Shown in pieces: positions 1 through 8,909 of a stretch of 64,000 nt of DNA (position 1 is its first letter; each line of letters starts with the position of its first letter). The position numbers and the translations under genes are program-made. The notes below the pieces were generated by a model, which was given only the letters and a program-made list of their open reading frames with translations, did no database searches and had not been told where the DNA came from. The DNA is from Pedobacter paludis (GTDB lineage: Bacteria > Bacteroidota > Bacteroidia > Sphingobacteriales > Sphingobacteriaceae), in the NCBI RefSeq assembly GCF_003173575.1, contig NZ_QGNY01000008.1, forward strand, positions 124,001 through 188,000, given 5' to 3'.

Positions 1-666
1 CATGTCGTATTTCCAAAATATTATCCAGAATTATCTGGAAAAAGGATTATTACGATGGATTGGATTGAGGGCCTGCATTTAAAAGAGTTTTTAAAAACAA
101 ATCCGTCGCAGGAATTAAGAAATAAAATTGGACAGGCACTTTGGGACTTTTATAATTTTCAGCAACACGAATTAAGGGCTGTACATGCAGATCCGCATCC
201 AGGAAATTTTATGATTACGCCAGAAGAAAATCTCGGTGTAATTGATTTTGGTTGCATTAAAGAAATGCCTGATGATTTTTATTACCCCTTTTTCTCTTTA
301 ATTTCTACTGATGTAATTAACGATCGGGACAAAACGATAGATGCTTTTAGAAAACTGGATATGATCCATAAGGATGATACCCCAGCCCAAATCGAATTTT
401 ACTATAAATCTTATAAAGAAATGATCGAGCTGTTTGCGAAACCTTACATAAGCAAATCTTTTGATTTTAGTAAGCCAGAATTTTTCGAACGGTTATATGC
501 GTACGGAGAAAAGATATCTAAAATGCCCGAATTTAAGCAAGCCCGCGGGGTTAAGCATTTCATTTATGTAAATCGTACCAATTTTGGTTTGTATACCATT
601 TTACACGAATTAAACGCTACTGTAAATACAGATACGTTTAAGCCAACTTTAGAAAAAGAATTTTAA
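1..666 (+). CDS. AarF/UbiB (ABC1) family atypical kinase, C-terminal part
   Basis: The reading frame is open from base 1, so the gene starts outside the window and 221 residues are visible. The ATG at base 55 is internal: the 18 codons before it read on in frame. The motifs VHADPHPGNFMI and GVIDFGCIKEM are the catalytic loop and metal-binding aspartate region of the ABC1/UbiB protein-kinase-like family. Members of this family are atypical kinases or ATPases linked in many bacteria to quinone biosynthesis or membrane lipid homeostasis. The remaining C-terminal part is helical and shows no other recognisable domain. The stop codon overlaps the stop of the convergent receiver gene by 4 bases. 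The family call is solid; the substrate is unknown. Confidence 0.88.
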   Translation, partial: HVVFPKYYPELSGKRIITMDWIEGLHLKEFLKTNPSQELRNKIGQALWDFYNFQQHELRAVHADPHPGNFMITPEENLGVIDFGCIKEMPDDFYYPFFSLISTDVINDRDKTIDAFRKLDMIHKDDTPAQIEFYYKSYKEMIELFAKPYISKSFDFSKPEFFERLYAYGEKISKMPEFKQARGVKHFIYVNRTNFGLYTILHELNATVNTDTFKPTLEKEF

Positions 667-1019
667 GCATTTTTCTTTACAACATCTACCATGTGATCAA
701 TATCAAATGGCTTTTCGATGTAATCATCTGCCTTGCAGTCTTCAGCCTGTTGGGGTAATTTATTGGATGTAGAAGTTAATACTGCGGAAATGTCTTCAGT
801 TTCAGGATCAGATTTTAATTCGTTAATAATTTCTGATCCTTTTTTTGTGCCTTTAATATGGTCGTCAATAATAACTATGTCGGGTTCAATCTCCTCTATC
901 TTTTCTATCGGTTCGGTTGTTAGTGATGCTGTAACATCAAATCCCTCCTCATCCAAAACTTGATCCATAATGTCTAGGATATCTTTATTATCCTGAACGA
1001 GAACAACTTTTTTCTTCAT
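663..1019 (-). CDS. Single-domain response regulator (receiver only)
   Basis: This 118-residue protein is a bare receiver domain. The probable phosphoacceptor is Asp52 in the IVIIDDHI strand, the switch Thr/Ser lies in LTSTS, and the conserved lysine is in IEKPFD. The usual N-terminal acidic pair is reduced to QD (Asp10). There is no DNA-binding or enzymatic output domain, so it probably acts by binding another protein or as a phosphorelay intermediate. No histidine kinase lies next to it. It converges on the AarF gene with a 4-base stop overlap and is divergent from the GIN-domain gene. Receiver identity is clear; partner unknown. Confidence 0.85.
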   Translation of the reverse strand: MKKKVVLVQDNKDILDIMDQVLDEEGFDVTASLTTEPIEKIEEIEPDIVIIDDHIKGTKKGSEIINELKSDPETEDISAVLTSTSNKLPQQAEDCKADDYIEKPFDIDHMVDVVKKNA

Positions 1020-1251
1020 AAGATTTTACAGGGCTAAAATTATGCTTAAAGATAATAAAAAGTATTATCTCAAAACAATTCTTCTATTATTTTACAAAAC
1101 TCTAAAGATTATAAAAATTTTGGTCTTTAATAATTGCCCGTTCGTCGATTAGTTTATCGCGATAGTATAAAAGCGGCGAAATGCCTGCAACGTTTTTTAA
1201 AAGGCAACGTCTTATCAACAAAACCTTAAGAAAATTTTAAACCAAAATATT

Positions 1252-1854
1252 ATGAAAACCTCAATCAAAACCCTAATCGCATCATCATTAACAGCTATTG
1301 TATTATCTACAGCTATGTTTACCACAAGTGTATCCGCTGCTGATAAAATTAAAAAAACAGTATCTGCGCCAACTAGTTTTAAAAGAGTTTCTGTAAAAGG
1401 AAATGTAGAAATTGTATTGGTTCAAAGAAGTACGGAAGGTGTGGCTTATGCTGAAGACAATGCAGGTAAAGTGAGTATTACGCAAGAAGGCGATATTCTT
1501 CGTATTAACTCAACAGATAAAAATTACACAAAACTTATTGTTTATGTAAACAACATTTTTAGAATTGAAGCTTCGGAAAATGCGGTTGTTAAAACTGAAG
1601 GAAAAATTACAACAAAATATCTTCAGGTATTTTTAAAAGGAAATGCTCACGCGGATTTAAATACGAGCACCGAAGGATTATACACTGTAATTAAAGACAA
1701 TGCCGATTTAAAATTAAGTGGATCTACCGACAACCACACTTTGGTTATGGGTAAAACACCAAAATTAACAATGGAGAGATTTGCTGCATTAAAAACCAAT
1801 ATAAGCGCTATTGAAACTAACGCGGTAGAAAAAGAAGTTGCTGTATTAAACTAA
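1252..1854 (+). CDS. Secreted GIN-domain (DUF2807) beta-helix protein
   Basis: This 200-residue protein begins with a Sec signal peptide (basic MKTSIK, hydrophobic stretch to about residue 27, probable cleavage after SVSA). The mature part has the repeated short strands of the head GIN domain (DUF2807), with FKRVSVKGNVEIVLVQ near the start and an alternation of small and hydrophobic residues typical of a right-handed beta-helix. Such proteins are common in Bacteroidota and are exported to the periplasm or surface, but their function is not established; autotransporter-adhesin names for the family are historical. It is a single-gene unit followed by a strong terminator. Confidence 0.75.
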   Translation: MKTSIKTLIASSLTAIVLSTAMFTTSVSAADKIKKTVSAPTSFKRVSVKGNVEIVLVQRSTEGVAYAEDNAGKVSITQEGDILRINSTDKNYTKLIVYVNNIFRIEASENAVVKTEGKITTKYLQVFLKGNAHADLNTSTEGLYTVIKDNADLKLSGSTDNHTLVMGKTPKLTMERFAALKTNISAIETNAVEKEVAVLN

Positions 1855-1875
1855 TAAGCAAACACACAAATGCAA

Positions 1876-1915
1876 GAAAGGCTTTTTGATTTGATCAGAA
1901 AGCCTTTTGTTTTTT
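1876..1915 (+). terminator. Rho-independent terminator after the GIN-domain gene
   Basis: A perfect 9-bp stem (AAAGGCTTT at 1877-1885 with AAAGCCTTT at 1899-1907) is followed by a T-rich tail to 1915. It lies 22 bases after the stop of the GIN gene and just beyond the stop of the convergent protease gene, for which it could also work weakly. Confidence 0.85.
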
Positions 1916-1923
1916 GGAACGAT

Positions 1924-3453
1924 TTAAATATCGAACTTCTTTAATTCAATTTTTATCTTTTGCTGGTTGCGATTAACTTCTAATGGCACTTTATTTTTTG
2001 AAAGCGTCCTTAACAGTTGGGTAATCTGATCTATAGATTCTGGAGTTATGTTATTGATTTTTAAAAGCTCATCTCCTTTTCTTAATCCAGCCTGATAAGC
2101 TAAGCCTTTTTCATCGACGCTTTTAGCTACAAATTTATCTCCATCTTTTTGAAACCCCAAGCCCAAGGCATAAAGAGGAATCAATGGCGTATCAAATATT
2201 TTATTGGGACTTATGGCTATAAAACCTAAACTATAATTAAATAATATATTGAATTTCCCGATAATCGCCATGCCCATTAAACCGTGTTGCGTAAATCCAT
2301 AGGGCGATTGTTCTGCGGGTAAATCTAAAGCCACTGTTGGGTTTTTAACTTTAAGGCCAGCTACAGATATACTGTTGACCATTCCAACCTCTGATTTGGA
2401 AACAGCACCACTTAAATCCATTGAGGCAGAGCTGCTTTTGTTTTTAAGTTTATCGATTAAACCCAAAGTATATGCGTTTAAGAAGTAATTACCATAAATG
2501 GCTCCGCCAGCTCCACTATCGAATGTAAAGCGGGTTTTATAATCGACATCATTTACATTTAAAACTACATCAACCTTTGGGATATTTCCGCTTAATGTAA
2601 TTGGCAAAACATTTTTGTAAGAATTTTTTAAATCTCCGAATGAGTAGATATCCATTTTGCTATTATCCAGATTTACTGAAACTTGATAATCTTTCAATAA
2701 GTCAAAGCCAATTATTCCGTCCATTTTATGACCAACTGCATTTTGCAAACCAGTTAAATCGGCAATTACAGCTTGTTTGCCCAAAACTTTAACACCACCT
2801 AAACTCATATTTAAAGTATCGATGGTTTTAAAACTTCCACCATTACCCGCAGTTTTGATATCTGTTTTATTTTGACTAGCCTTAAGATTCAGTTTTTCTG
2901 CAAGTTCTTTATTTATTGATGTTGCACCAGCACCACTATCAAATAAAAAATCGTAAACCTTCGCATCAATTGAAATTTGAACAAACATCATTCCTGATGA
3001 ACGTTGAATTGGAACCGTAGAAAGTAATTTAGCAGGCAAAAGTTCCTGGGCAATTGGATCGGTCATTCCCATTAACTGCTCAAAATGACCAATTCGCTCA
3101 AACATTAAATATTTGTTTAAGCGCACCCATGAAACCATCTTTGGTCCACTTTTTGGCACTGCAGTTTGTTGGGCGTAAATACGGTCATTCTTTTTTATGA
3201 TCTGGCTATAGTAAACGGTATCCAATTGAACAGGATTAATTAACTGTGGCAAAACATTCTTCAAGTTCTGATCTCTAAATTCGGCTACGTGAAAATTCTC
3301 GTCAAGCATACTTCCAATATCCTGTAAATTGTGAGCCTTTAAGCTTTTGCCAAAAACCGTTAATGCATACTTTATCTGAACATCTGTTGGTTGCGTTTGG
3401 GCCGAACACAATTTTGCTAAACCTACAAATGCAATAAATAGAATCTTTTTCAT
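1924..3453 (-). CDS. Secreted retropepsin-like aspartyl protease with PDZ domain
   Basis: This 509-residue protein has a signal peptide (residues 1-18, ending CSA). It carries two aspartyl-protease-like domains, each with the catalytic FDSGAG motif (Asp172 and Asp312), and a C-terminal PDZ domain (about 430-505, with AYQAGLRKGDELLKIN). In pepsin-like enzymes two such lobes form one active site, so the pair may fold as a pseudodimer within one chain. It is the last gene of the SusC/SusD operon and lies 21 bases after the subtilase. Exported location and protease fold are well supported; the substrate is unknown, and a peptide or another exported protein is an inference from the operon. Confidence 0.85.
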   Translation of the reverse strand: MKKILFIAFVGLAKLCSAQTQPTDVQIKYALTVFGKSLKAHNLQDIGSMLDENFHVAEFRDQNLKNVLPQLINPVQLDTVYYSQIIKKNDRIYAQQTAVPKSGPKMVSWVRLNKYLMFERIGHFEQLMGMTDPIAQELLPAKLLSTVPIQRSSGMMFVQISIDAKVYDFLFDSGAGATSINKELAEKLNLKASQNKTDIKTAGNGGSFKTIDTLNMSLGGVKVLGKQAVIADLTGLQNAVGHKMDGIIGFDLLKDYQVSVNLDNSKMDIYSFGDLKNSYKNVLPITLSGNIPKVDVVLNVNDVDYKTRFTFDSGAGGAIYGNYFLNAYTLGLIDKLKNKSSSASMDLSGAVSKSEVGMVNSISVAGLKVKNPTVALDLPAEQSPYGFTQHGLMGMAIIGKFNILFNYSLGFIAISPNKIFDTPLIPLYALGLGFQKDGDKFVAKSVDEKGLAYQAGLRKGDELLKINNITPESIDQITQLLRTLSKNKVPLEVNRNQQKIKIELKKFDI

Positions 3454-3474
3454 TTTATCTTTAATTTCAGTTGA

Positions 3475-5100
3475 CTACTTTGTTTGTTTTGATTGTGTAT
3501 CGGCCAATTTAAGTGCCTGATAAGCATTTACAATTCCTCCTGAAACAGAAAGATCCTGCAGTTTTAATTTCCCTTGCAATTCAACTGGAATAACGGTTAC
3601 CGTTTGCATAAGGATATTTTTTACTTCTGGTGCTGATAATTTTGGGTAATAAGAACGTATTAATGCGGCAATGCCGCAAACAACAGGCGAAGCCATACTT
3701 GTACCATGCATGCCAGAATATTTATTATTCATTTCAGTTGAATACACATCAAAACCTGGTGCAAATAGATCGATTGATTTTTTGCCAAAATTAGAAAAAC
3801 CCATAATTTCGCCCGCCGGACTTGTTGCGCCTACCGTGATTACGTTACCTGCTTTTTTGCCATTATTATAAAACTGAGATGGATAGAAAACAAATTGATC
3901 GGCATTTTCAGTAAAGTTTCCACCACCACGAACAATCAGTACATCTTTTTTCTCTGCGTATTCAATTGCCTCATCTACAAGCGCCTTATGTGGCGAAACC
4001 CGTTTACCAAAACTCATATTAATTAATGTTGCGCCATTATCTACCGCATAGCGAATTGCTTTAGCTACATCTTCATCATACTCATCGCCTTGCGGAACTA
4101 CCACACGAATGGGCATAATTTCTACATCACCAGCAATTCCTTCTATCCCAATTTTATTGGTTCTATCGGCTCCAATTGCACCAGCTACATGTGTACCATG
4201 ATCGGAGTTTTTAAAATTTAATTGGCCATTACCCCAGTTTTGGCCTGGCTTTAAACCTGCCATAATTATTTCTCTATTATCTTTTAAAGACGAGATATAT
4301 TGTTGCTGTAAGTTTTTCTTAGCCGCATCAATGGTAAAATCACCGAATTTGTAAACCAAATTAACTGGAAGGTTTGGATTGTATTTTAAAGCCTGGGCTC
4401 TCATTTTTAAAATTTCATACAATAAAACCATTTGTTTATCTTCTGTAAACTCTGGTTTAGTATCGTACAAATCCTGAACGGTGATAATTTTATTGGGAAA
4501 TGTTTTTTTAAGAAAGCGATCTACTGAATCTATTTTACTGGCCAGCTCCTCAGCATTTCCTAAAGCCCTAATAGATTGTGCCAGTGCTGATTTTCTTTTT
4601 ATCTGGTTAAGATATTTTTTATCGCTAACATTTAGTTTTGTAGTGTCTACATGTTCATAAAGCTTGCTAAGGCGAACAAACTCCCGGTCATCTTCGCTCG
4701 TTGCAAATTCGATATTCGTTTTTCCATCCGCACTGCCTAAAAAATTCCATCCATGAACATCATCAATGTAACCGTTATGGTCATCATCTATTCCGTTTCC
4801 AGGAATTTCCTTATGGTTTGTCCAGATTACAGACTTTAAATCTTCGTGATTGATATCTACACCAGCATCAATTATGGCTACTACAACTTTTTTAGCTGTT
4901 TTACCTTTTAAAATTTCAGTATAGGCCCTATTTACCTCCGTACCATAAACACTATCCTTTTCGATAGAGAGCAAATGCCAGTTTTGAGGATGATTTGTAA
5001 ACAATTCTTTTTTCTTAGCTGCGGTAAAACCTACTTTTTGCTGTGCGTTTAAGCAAAGCGGTAGCAATAAAACTAAAAATAGTCTGCTAATTTTTTTCAT
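3475..5100 (-). CDS. Secreted subtilisin-family (S8) serine peptidase
   Basis: This 541-residue protein has a signal peptide (to about residue 19) and a complete S8 catalytic triad: Asp78 in VVVAIIDAG, His301 in SDHGTHVAG and Ser468 in GTSMASP. The gap between Asp and His is about 220 residues, much longer than in typical subtilisins. It holds a helical insertion (about 130-285) with no motif I recognise. A short region before Asp78 may act as a propeptide. There is no C-terminal sorting domain. The gene lies 33 bases after the TlpA-like gene and before the aspartyl protease, so it is probably co-transcribed in the SusC/SusD operon. Endopeptidase activity is well supported. Confidence 0.93.
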   Translation of the reverse strand: MKKISRLFLVLLLPLCLNAQQKVGFTAAKKKELFTNHPQNWHLLSIEKDSVYGTEVNRAYTEILKGKTAKKVVVAIIDAGVDINHEDLKSVIWTNHKEIPGNGIDDDHNGYIDDVHGWNFLGSADGKTNIEFATSEDDREFVRLSKLYEHVDTTKLNVSDKKYLNQIKRKSALAQSIRALGNAEELASKIDSVDRFLKKTFPNKIITVQDLYDTKPEFTEDKQMVLLYEILKMRAQALKYNPNLPVNLVYKFGDFTIDAAKKNLQQQYISSLKDNREIIMAGLKPGQNWGNGQLNFKNSDHGTHVAGAIGADRTNKIGIEGIAGDVEIMPIRVVVPQGDEYDEDVAKAIRYAVDNGATLINMSFGKRVSPHKALVDEAIEYAEKKDVLIVRGGGNFTENADQFVFYPSQFYNNGKKAGNVITVGATSPAGEIMGFSNFGKKSIDLFAPGFDVYSTEMNNKYSGMHGTSMASPVVCGIAALIRSYYPKLSAPEVKNILMQTVTVIPVELQGKLKLQDLSVSGGIVNAYQALKLADTQSKQTK

Positions 5101-5133
5101 TTTAAAATTGATTTTGGTTCTGTTCTCTTAACG

Positions 5134-6558
5134 TTATTTTGTTTGCAGAGCGGTTTGTATTAAGGCTTCATATTCAGGTTCTGATGCCTGAGGTGCATGA
5201 TCTTCGATAATTTTTCCTTGCTTATCTATTAAAATGTACCTCGGAATTCCGGTGATATTATATGCTTTTTCGAATGGAGTTGCTGATTCGTCGCCTGCAT
5301 GGAGATCAACTCCATTCATTCCCTTAGATTTTAAAAAGCTAATCCATTTATCTTTTGATTTGGCGTTATCCGTAGAAATAGACACGAAAACCACATCTTG
5401 ATTATTTTTGTATTTATCGCGAAGCTTTAAGAAAAAAGGTAAAGAGTGCATACAAGGTATGCACCAGGTTGCCCAAACATCTATTGCTATAACTTTACCC
5501 TTAAAATCGTTTAGGCTTACCATTTTGCCTGATGCATCGGGGATTGAAAAGGCTGGAGCGATGGTATTTTTAGAAACCTTACTGTATTTTTCTCTCAATT
5601 CAGTTAAGTTTTTCTTCGTTGCCGTGTCGGTAATCTTCTCAATAGCAATAACCATTACTTTATCCAATTCTGGGCTCCAACCTTTTATCGATAGGTGATA
5701 AATAATACTTTGATTAAGTTCTTCGTTAATAACTCTTTCTGCACTTACATTTTTAAGCAGGTATTCCATTTTACCGATAGAGCCGTTGTCAGACAAGTCA
5801 TCATCCGAGATTTTTGCACCTAGGCTAAGTTTAAGAAATGCATAATAATTACTGATTAACGCTCTTAAGCCAATTATCTTCAGTGAATTAATAGCTTGAT
5901 CATTAAGTGAAATCCTGTTCAAAACATCGAAATAGCTTTTATCTGACTTAACATCAGGATGCATTCTTAAATATTGAATTTTGGACTCTAGCAAACGGAA
6001 ATTGTTGTAAAAAGAAGCATATTTATTAATCTCAATATCTTTGGAATTCTTTATGAGTTTTGTTGCAAGCAAATATTGTCCGTTAATTTCTTCTATTGTT
6101 TGAAGTCCTTTTTTCTCCTTCACAAAATTTCCCCATGATGTTTCGATTTCACTAATCAATAAGCTGTTAATTGACGATTTTCCAGCAATCTGAATATTTG
6201 AACTTCCTTTTTGATCAGTTGCCGCCACATTTTTTTGCGGATTATCTCCACCTAAAACAAATACATTCGATTTTTTTTCAGGTAAAATAATTTCCAGATC
6301 TTCATTTGGCTTAACAAAAACTGGATAGTTATCAATCCAGTAAACCAGTGATTCGTTTGACGGGAAATTAATTTCGAACTTACCATTTTCATCGAGCTTA
6401 ATTGATTTGTACAAAACCCTGCCTTTTGATGAAAAAGCTTCAACAAAAAAACCTGCTGATTTTTCATTTGCCCCAACCCTACTACCGCGAACCTTTGCAG
6501 CATAAACTGGTAGTGTAAATAAAACCACCATTAAAAAACTTAAACCTTTTAACTTCAT
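5134..6558 (-). CDS. TlpA-like thioredoxin-fold disulfide oxidoreductase, exported
   Basis: This 474-residue protein has a signal peptide (residues 1-20, ending VYA). The C-terminal 140 residues form a TlpA/ResA-type thioredoxin domain with the active-site motif WCIPC (Cys366 and Cys369), preceded by FSIPDASGKMVSLNDFKGK and followed by the cis-proline segment TGIPRYILID. The first 320 residues are an N-terminal domain seen in many Bacteroidota TlpA proteins (beta-rich start, helical remainder). It probably reduces or isomerises disulfides in the periplasm. It starts 2 bases after the lipoprotein gene stop, so translation is probably coupled. The redox partner cannot be read from the sequence. 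Confidence 0.9.
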   Translation of the reverse strand: MKLKGLSFLMVVLFTLPVYAAKVRGSRVGANEKSAGFFVEAFSSKGRVLYKSIKLDENGKFEINFPSNESLVYWIDNYPVFVKPNEDLEIILPEKKSNVFVLGGDNPQKNVAATDQKGSSNIQIAGKSSINSLLISEIETSWGNFVKEKKGLQTIEEINGQYLLATKLIKNSKDIEINKYASFYNNFRLLESKIQYLRMHPDVKSDKSYFDVLNRISLNDQAINSLKIIGLRALISNYYAFLKLSLGAKISDDDLSDNGSIGKMEYLLKNVSAERVINEELNQSIIYHLSIKGWSPELDKVMVIAIEKITDTATKKNLTELREKYSKVSKNTIAPAFSIPDASGKMVSLNDFKGKVIAIDVWATWCIPCMHSLPFFLKLRDKYKNNQDVVFVSISTDNAKSKDKWISFLKSKGMNGVDLHAGDESATPFEKAYNITGIPRYILIDKQGKIIEDHAPQASEPEYEALIQTALQTK

Positions 6559-6560
6559 AA

Positions 6561-7421
6561 TTAATTGATTACACCTGCGTTTCCAATGGCTTGTAAATCG
6601 ACATTATATTTTGTTTTGTAATAATTGATGATGATATCGTACTTCTTTTTTACAAGACCTGCTGTATCATTTGATGGTTTTAATATGGTCGCATCTAATT
6701 CGGCCTTCGTTTTCGAAGTAATTAAAGCGATGAATGAAAGAAAATCTCTAGTTGGTCGATTATCCTGTAAGGAAACAACGTAAGACACATAACCGTATGT
6801 ATAAAAGTTGGTGGCGGTAACACCTGTTTGTGTGTAATTTGTTACGGTTAAAAAATCTGCAGGGATATCTAGTTTCCCTCGATTGTTAATAAAATTGAAA
6901 AACTCGACATGTAAATTATTTACATAAGTTTTCTTTTGGGCATCCGTCATACTATCAAATGATGATGAAAAGTTACTCAATGTCATTTGGTTATAACTAG
7001 AAAGTACAGTGTAGGTGGTTGTTGGAGATGTTTTGCTTCTTAAATTTTGCCCAAGTAAAACCTTAAATGGTAAAAAGTTTTTCAAAAAAGCATCAGAATA
7101 ATAATTTAGCCAGTTTTTTTGTACAAAGTTTAAAACTTTCCCTACGTAAGCCTCATCTGCAATATCTACCGTGTAATTATTACCAAAGTTTGCAGTGCTG
7201 TACACCGGAGTTGCGCCAAAATCTATTGCACTAAATTTATATAAGAAAAACGTTCCATACTTATTATTAAGATCAACCAATAAGGGATCGTAATCGTGGT
7301 TGCCTTGGGGCAATTTGTACTGCACTTCAATGTCTGAAGGTTCTAAAGCTTCTTCCTTTTTACATCCGAAGGTGATTATTGAGATTGCAAATAAGAAGAT
7401 TATATATTTTAGATTTTTCAT
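6561..7421 (-). CDS. Lipoprotein resembling the Peptidase_Mx1 metallopeptidase family, HExxH lost
   Basis: This 286-residue protein begins with a lipoprotein signal (ITFGC, lipidated Cys20). The layout resembles the putative zinc metallopeptidase family found in Bacteroidota SusCD loci (Peptidase_Mx1): an FLYKF strand, a helix with VGKVLNFVQKNWLNYY, then FLPFKVLL. Where that family carries its HExxH zinc motif, this protein reads HVEFFN, so both zinc histidines appear to be replaced while the glutamate remains. It is therefore probably a non-catalytic relative, perhaps a surface ligand-binding partner of SusC/SusD. It lies between susD-like and tlpA-like genes. The family assignment is from memory of motifs, with moderate certainty. 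Confidence 0.6.
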   Translation of the reverse strand: MKNLKYIIFLFAISIITFGCKKEEALEPSDIEVQYKLPQGNHDYDPLLVDLNNKYGTFFLYKFSAIDFGATPVYSTANFGNNYTVDIADEAYVGKVLNFVQKNWLNYYSDAFLKNFLPFKVLLGQNLRSKTSPTTTYTVLSSYNQMTLSNFSSSFDSMTDAQKKTYVNNLHVEFFNFINNRGKLDIPADFLTVTNYTQTGVTATNFYTYGYVSYVVSLQDNRPTRDFLSFIALITSKTKAELDATILKPSNDTAGLVKKKYDIIINYYKTKYNVDLQAIGNAGVIN

Positions 7422-7438
7422 GTTCTTTGTTTTAAAGA

Positions 7439-8899
7439 TTATGGATTTTGAATCAGATTCGGATTTCTGGTTAGTGCCTCTGTTGGGATAGCCAAAGTAT
7501 AACGATTGTCGTTTTGTTGGAGCGTTTCTACCTGAGGTGTTCCAGCGCTTAATTGAATGGTGTGTTTCAGTTCTGGCATTCCCCAGCGGCGTAAATCAAA
7601 CCAACGGCTGTCTTCCAAACACAACTCTCTTCTACGTTCTGCCTTGTAAAACGCATAAAGATCTTGTGCGTTGGTGATTGAAATTGGTGTATATGCTGCT
7701 GAAGTAATTCTATTCGATCTCAGTAAATTGATATCCGTGAGTGCCTTGTTCAATGCTGAACCATCACCTGCGATCGCTTTTTGAATATAAGCCTCTGCCC
7801 TGTTTAAATAAACTTCTGCAGTTCTAAAAGCCTTACCATTTGTATTGCCTGCTACAAATTTAGCCGATCGCCCCTTATAAGTATTAAGGGTTGTGGTAAT
7901 ATAAGCCACACTGGTAAAACTGTATTTAGCTCTTAAATCGGTTGTTGGGAAAGTATTACCTAAATCATCAGAAATAAAATAAGCTGCCTTCGAAACCGAT
8001 TGACCACCACCAAAGGGCATAACAGAAAGCTCTGCGTTGAAACCATAACCCCAAATTACCTCGGGAGATGAAACCGCAGATGAAATTCCAAATGTGGCTG
8101 TTGTAATTTCGTTCATTTGTTTCAATGTAGATTTCTTCTGTAGTGTGGCATCAGCATAACGAATACTTGCATCCCAGTTGCCCATATATAAGTAAACACG
8201 CGATAAAAGAAACCTTGCCGATGTTCCATTAAATTTATAGATGTGATTTCCCGCCCCTGCTGCATCAAGAAGTGGAATAGCAGCTAACAGATCGTTCTCA
8301 ATTTGTGCATATACTGCTTTCACGGTCGATCTTCCAACAGGATTATCTGTTACATCGGCAGTTAAAATTAATGGAACTCCTAAATCGATTTCTGGATTTC
8401 CGTTTGCACCATAATAAGGTTTGCCAAAATAATTTACCAGCATAAGGTAATAGAATGAACGCAACGCTAAAGCCTGCCCCCGAAGATTCTGCTTTTCTGA
8501 TTCAGTTCCATCAACCTGATCTACATAATCAAGAACTACGTTGCAACCCTTAATTCGAGCATAATAGTTGTACCATATATTTGAATTCGTTGCTGAATTT
8601 TCCAATAAACGGTCGATCATATTTTTTTGCCAGGTAAAGGCCGGCGCATATTTATTTAGTGCAGAAACAACCGTTGCGTTTGCATTGTATTCAGATTGAA
8701 TGTCATCTGTTAATAAATCTGAAAACTCCGTTATTACAGAATTTAATGGATATGCCTCACCTGTCATTAATTGATTTAACGCAACCGTTGTTGTTGGGCG
8801 CACAAGATCTTGGCTACTTTCTTCCAAAAAGCCTTTCTTGCATGATAATGCACTTACTGATAAGCAAATAAGGGCAATGTATTTAAAATATCTTTTCAT
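7439..8899 (-). CDS. SusD/RagB family nutrient-binding lipoprotein
   Basis: I place the start at the ATG at 8899 (MKRYFKYIALICLSV) because it opens a lipoprotein signal peptide ending SALSC; the upstream in-frame ATG at 8968 lies within the SusC gene. The 486-residue protein has SusD-type features: tetratricopeptide-like helices with AYPLNSVITEFSDLLTDD, the NYYARIKGCNVVLDYV helix, RGQALALRSFYYLMLVNYFG, and the C-terminal RRRELCLEDSRWFDLRRWG. SusD proteins sit on the outer membrane as a lid over a SusC channel and capture the substrate. The start is 10 bases after the SusC stop. The substrate is unknown, but protease genes downstream favour peptides over glycans. Confidence 0.95.
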   Translation of the reverse strand: MKRYFKYIALICLSVSALSCKKGFLEESSQDLVRPTTTVALNQLMTGEAYPLNSVITEFSDLLTDDIQSEYNANATVVSALNKYAPAFTWQKNMIDRLLENSATNSNIWYNYYARIKGCNVVLDYVDQVDGTESEKQNLRGQALALRSFYYLMLVNYFGKPYYGANGNPEIDLGVPLILTADVTDNPVGRSTVKAVYAQIENDLLAAIPLLDAAGAGNHIYKFNGTSARFLLSRVYLYMGNWDASIRYADATLQKKSTLKQMNEITTATFGISSAVSSPEVIWGYGFNAELSVMPFGGGQSVSKAAYFISDDLGNTFPTTDLRAKYSFTSVAYITTTLNTYKGRSAKFVAGNTNGKAFRTAEVYLNRAEAYIQKAIAGDGSALNKALTDINLLRSNRITSAAYTPISITNAQDLYAFYKAERRRELCLEDSRWFDLRRWGMPELKHTIQLSAGTPQVETLQQNDNRYTLAIPTEALTRNPNLIQNP

Positions 8900-8909
8900 A
8901 ATTTGCTTG

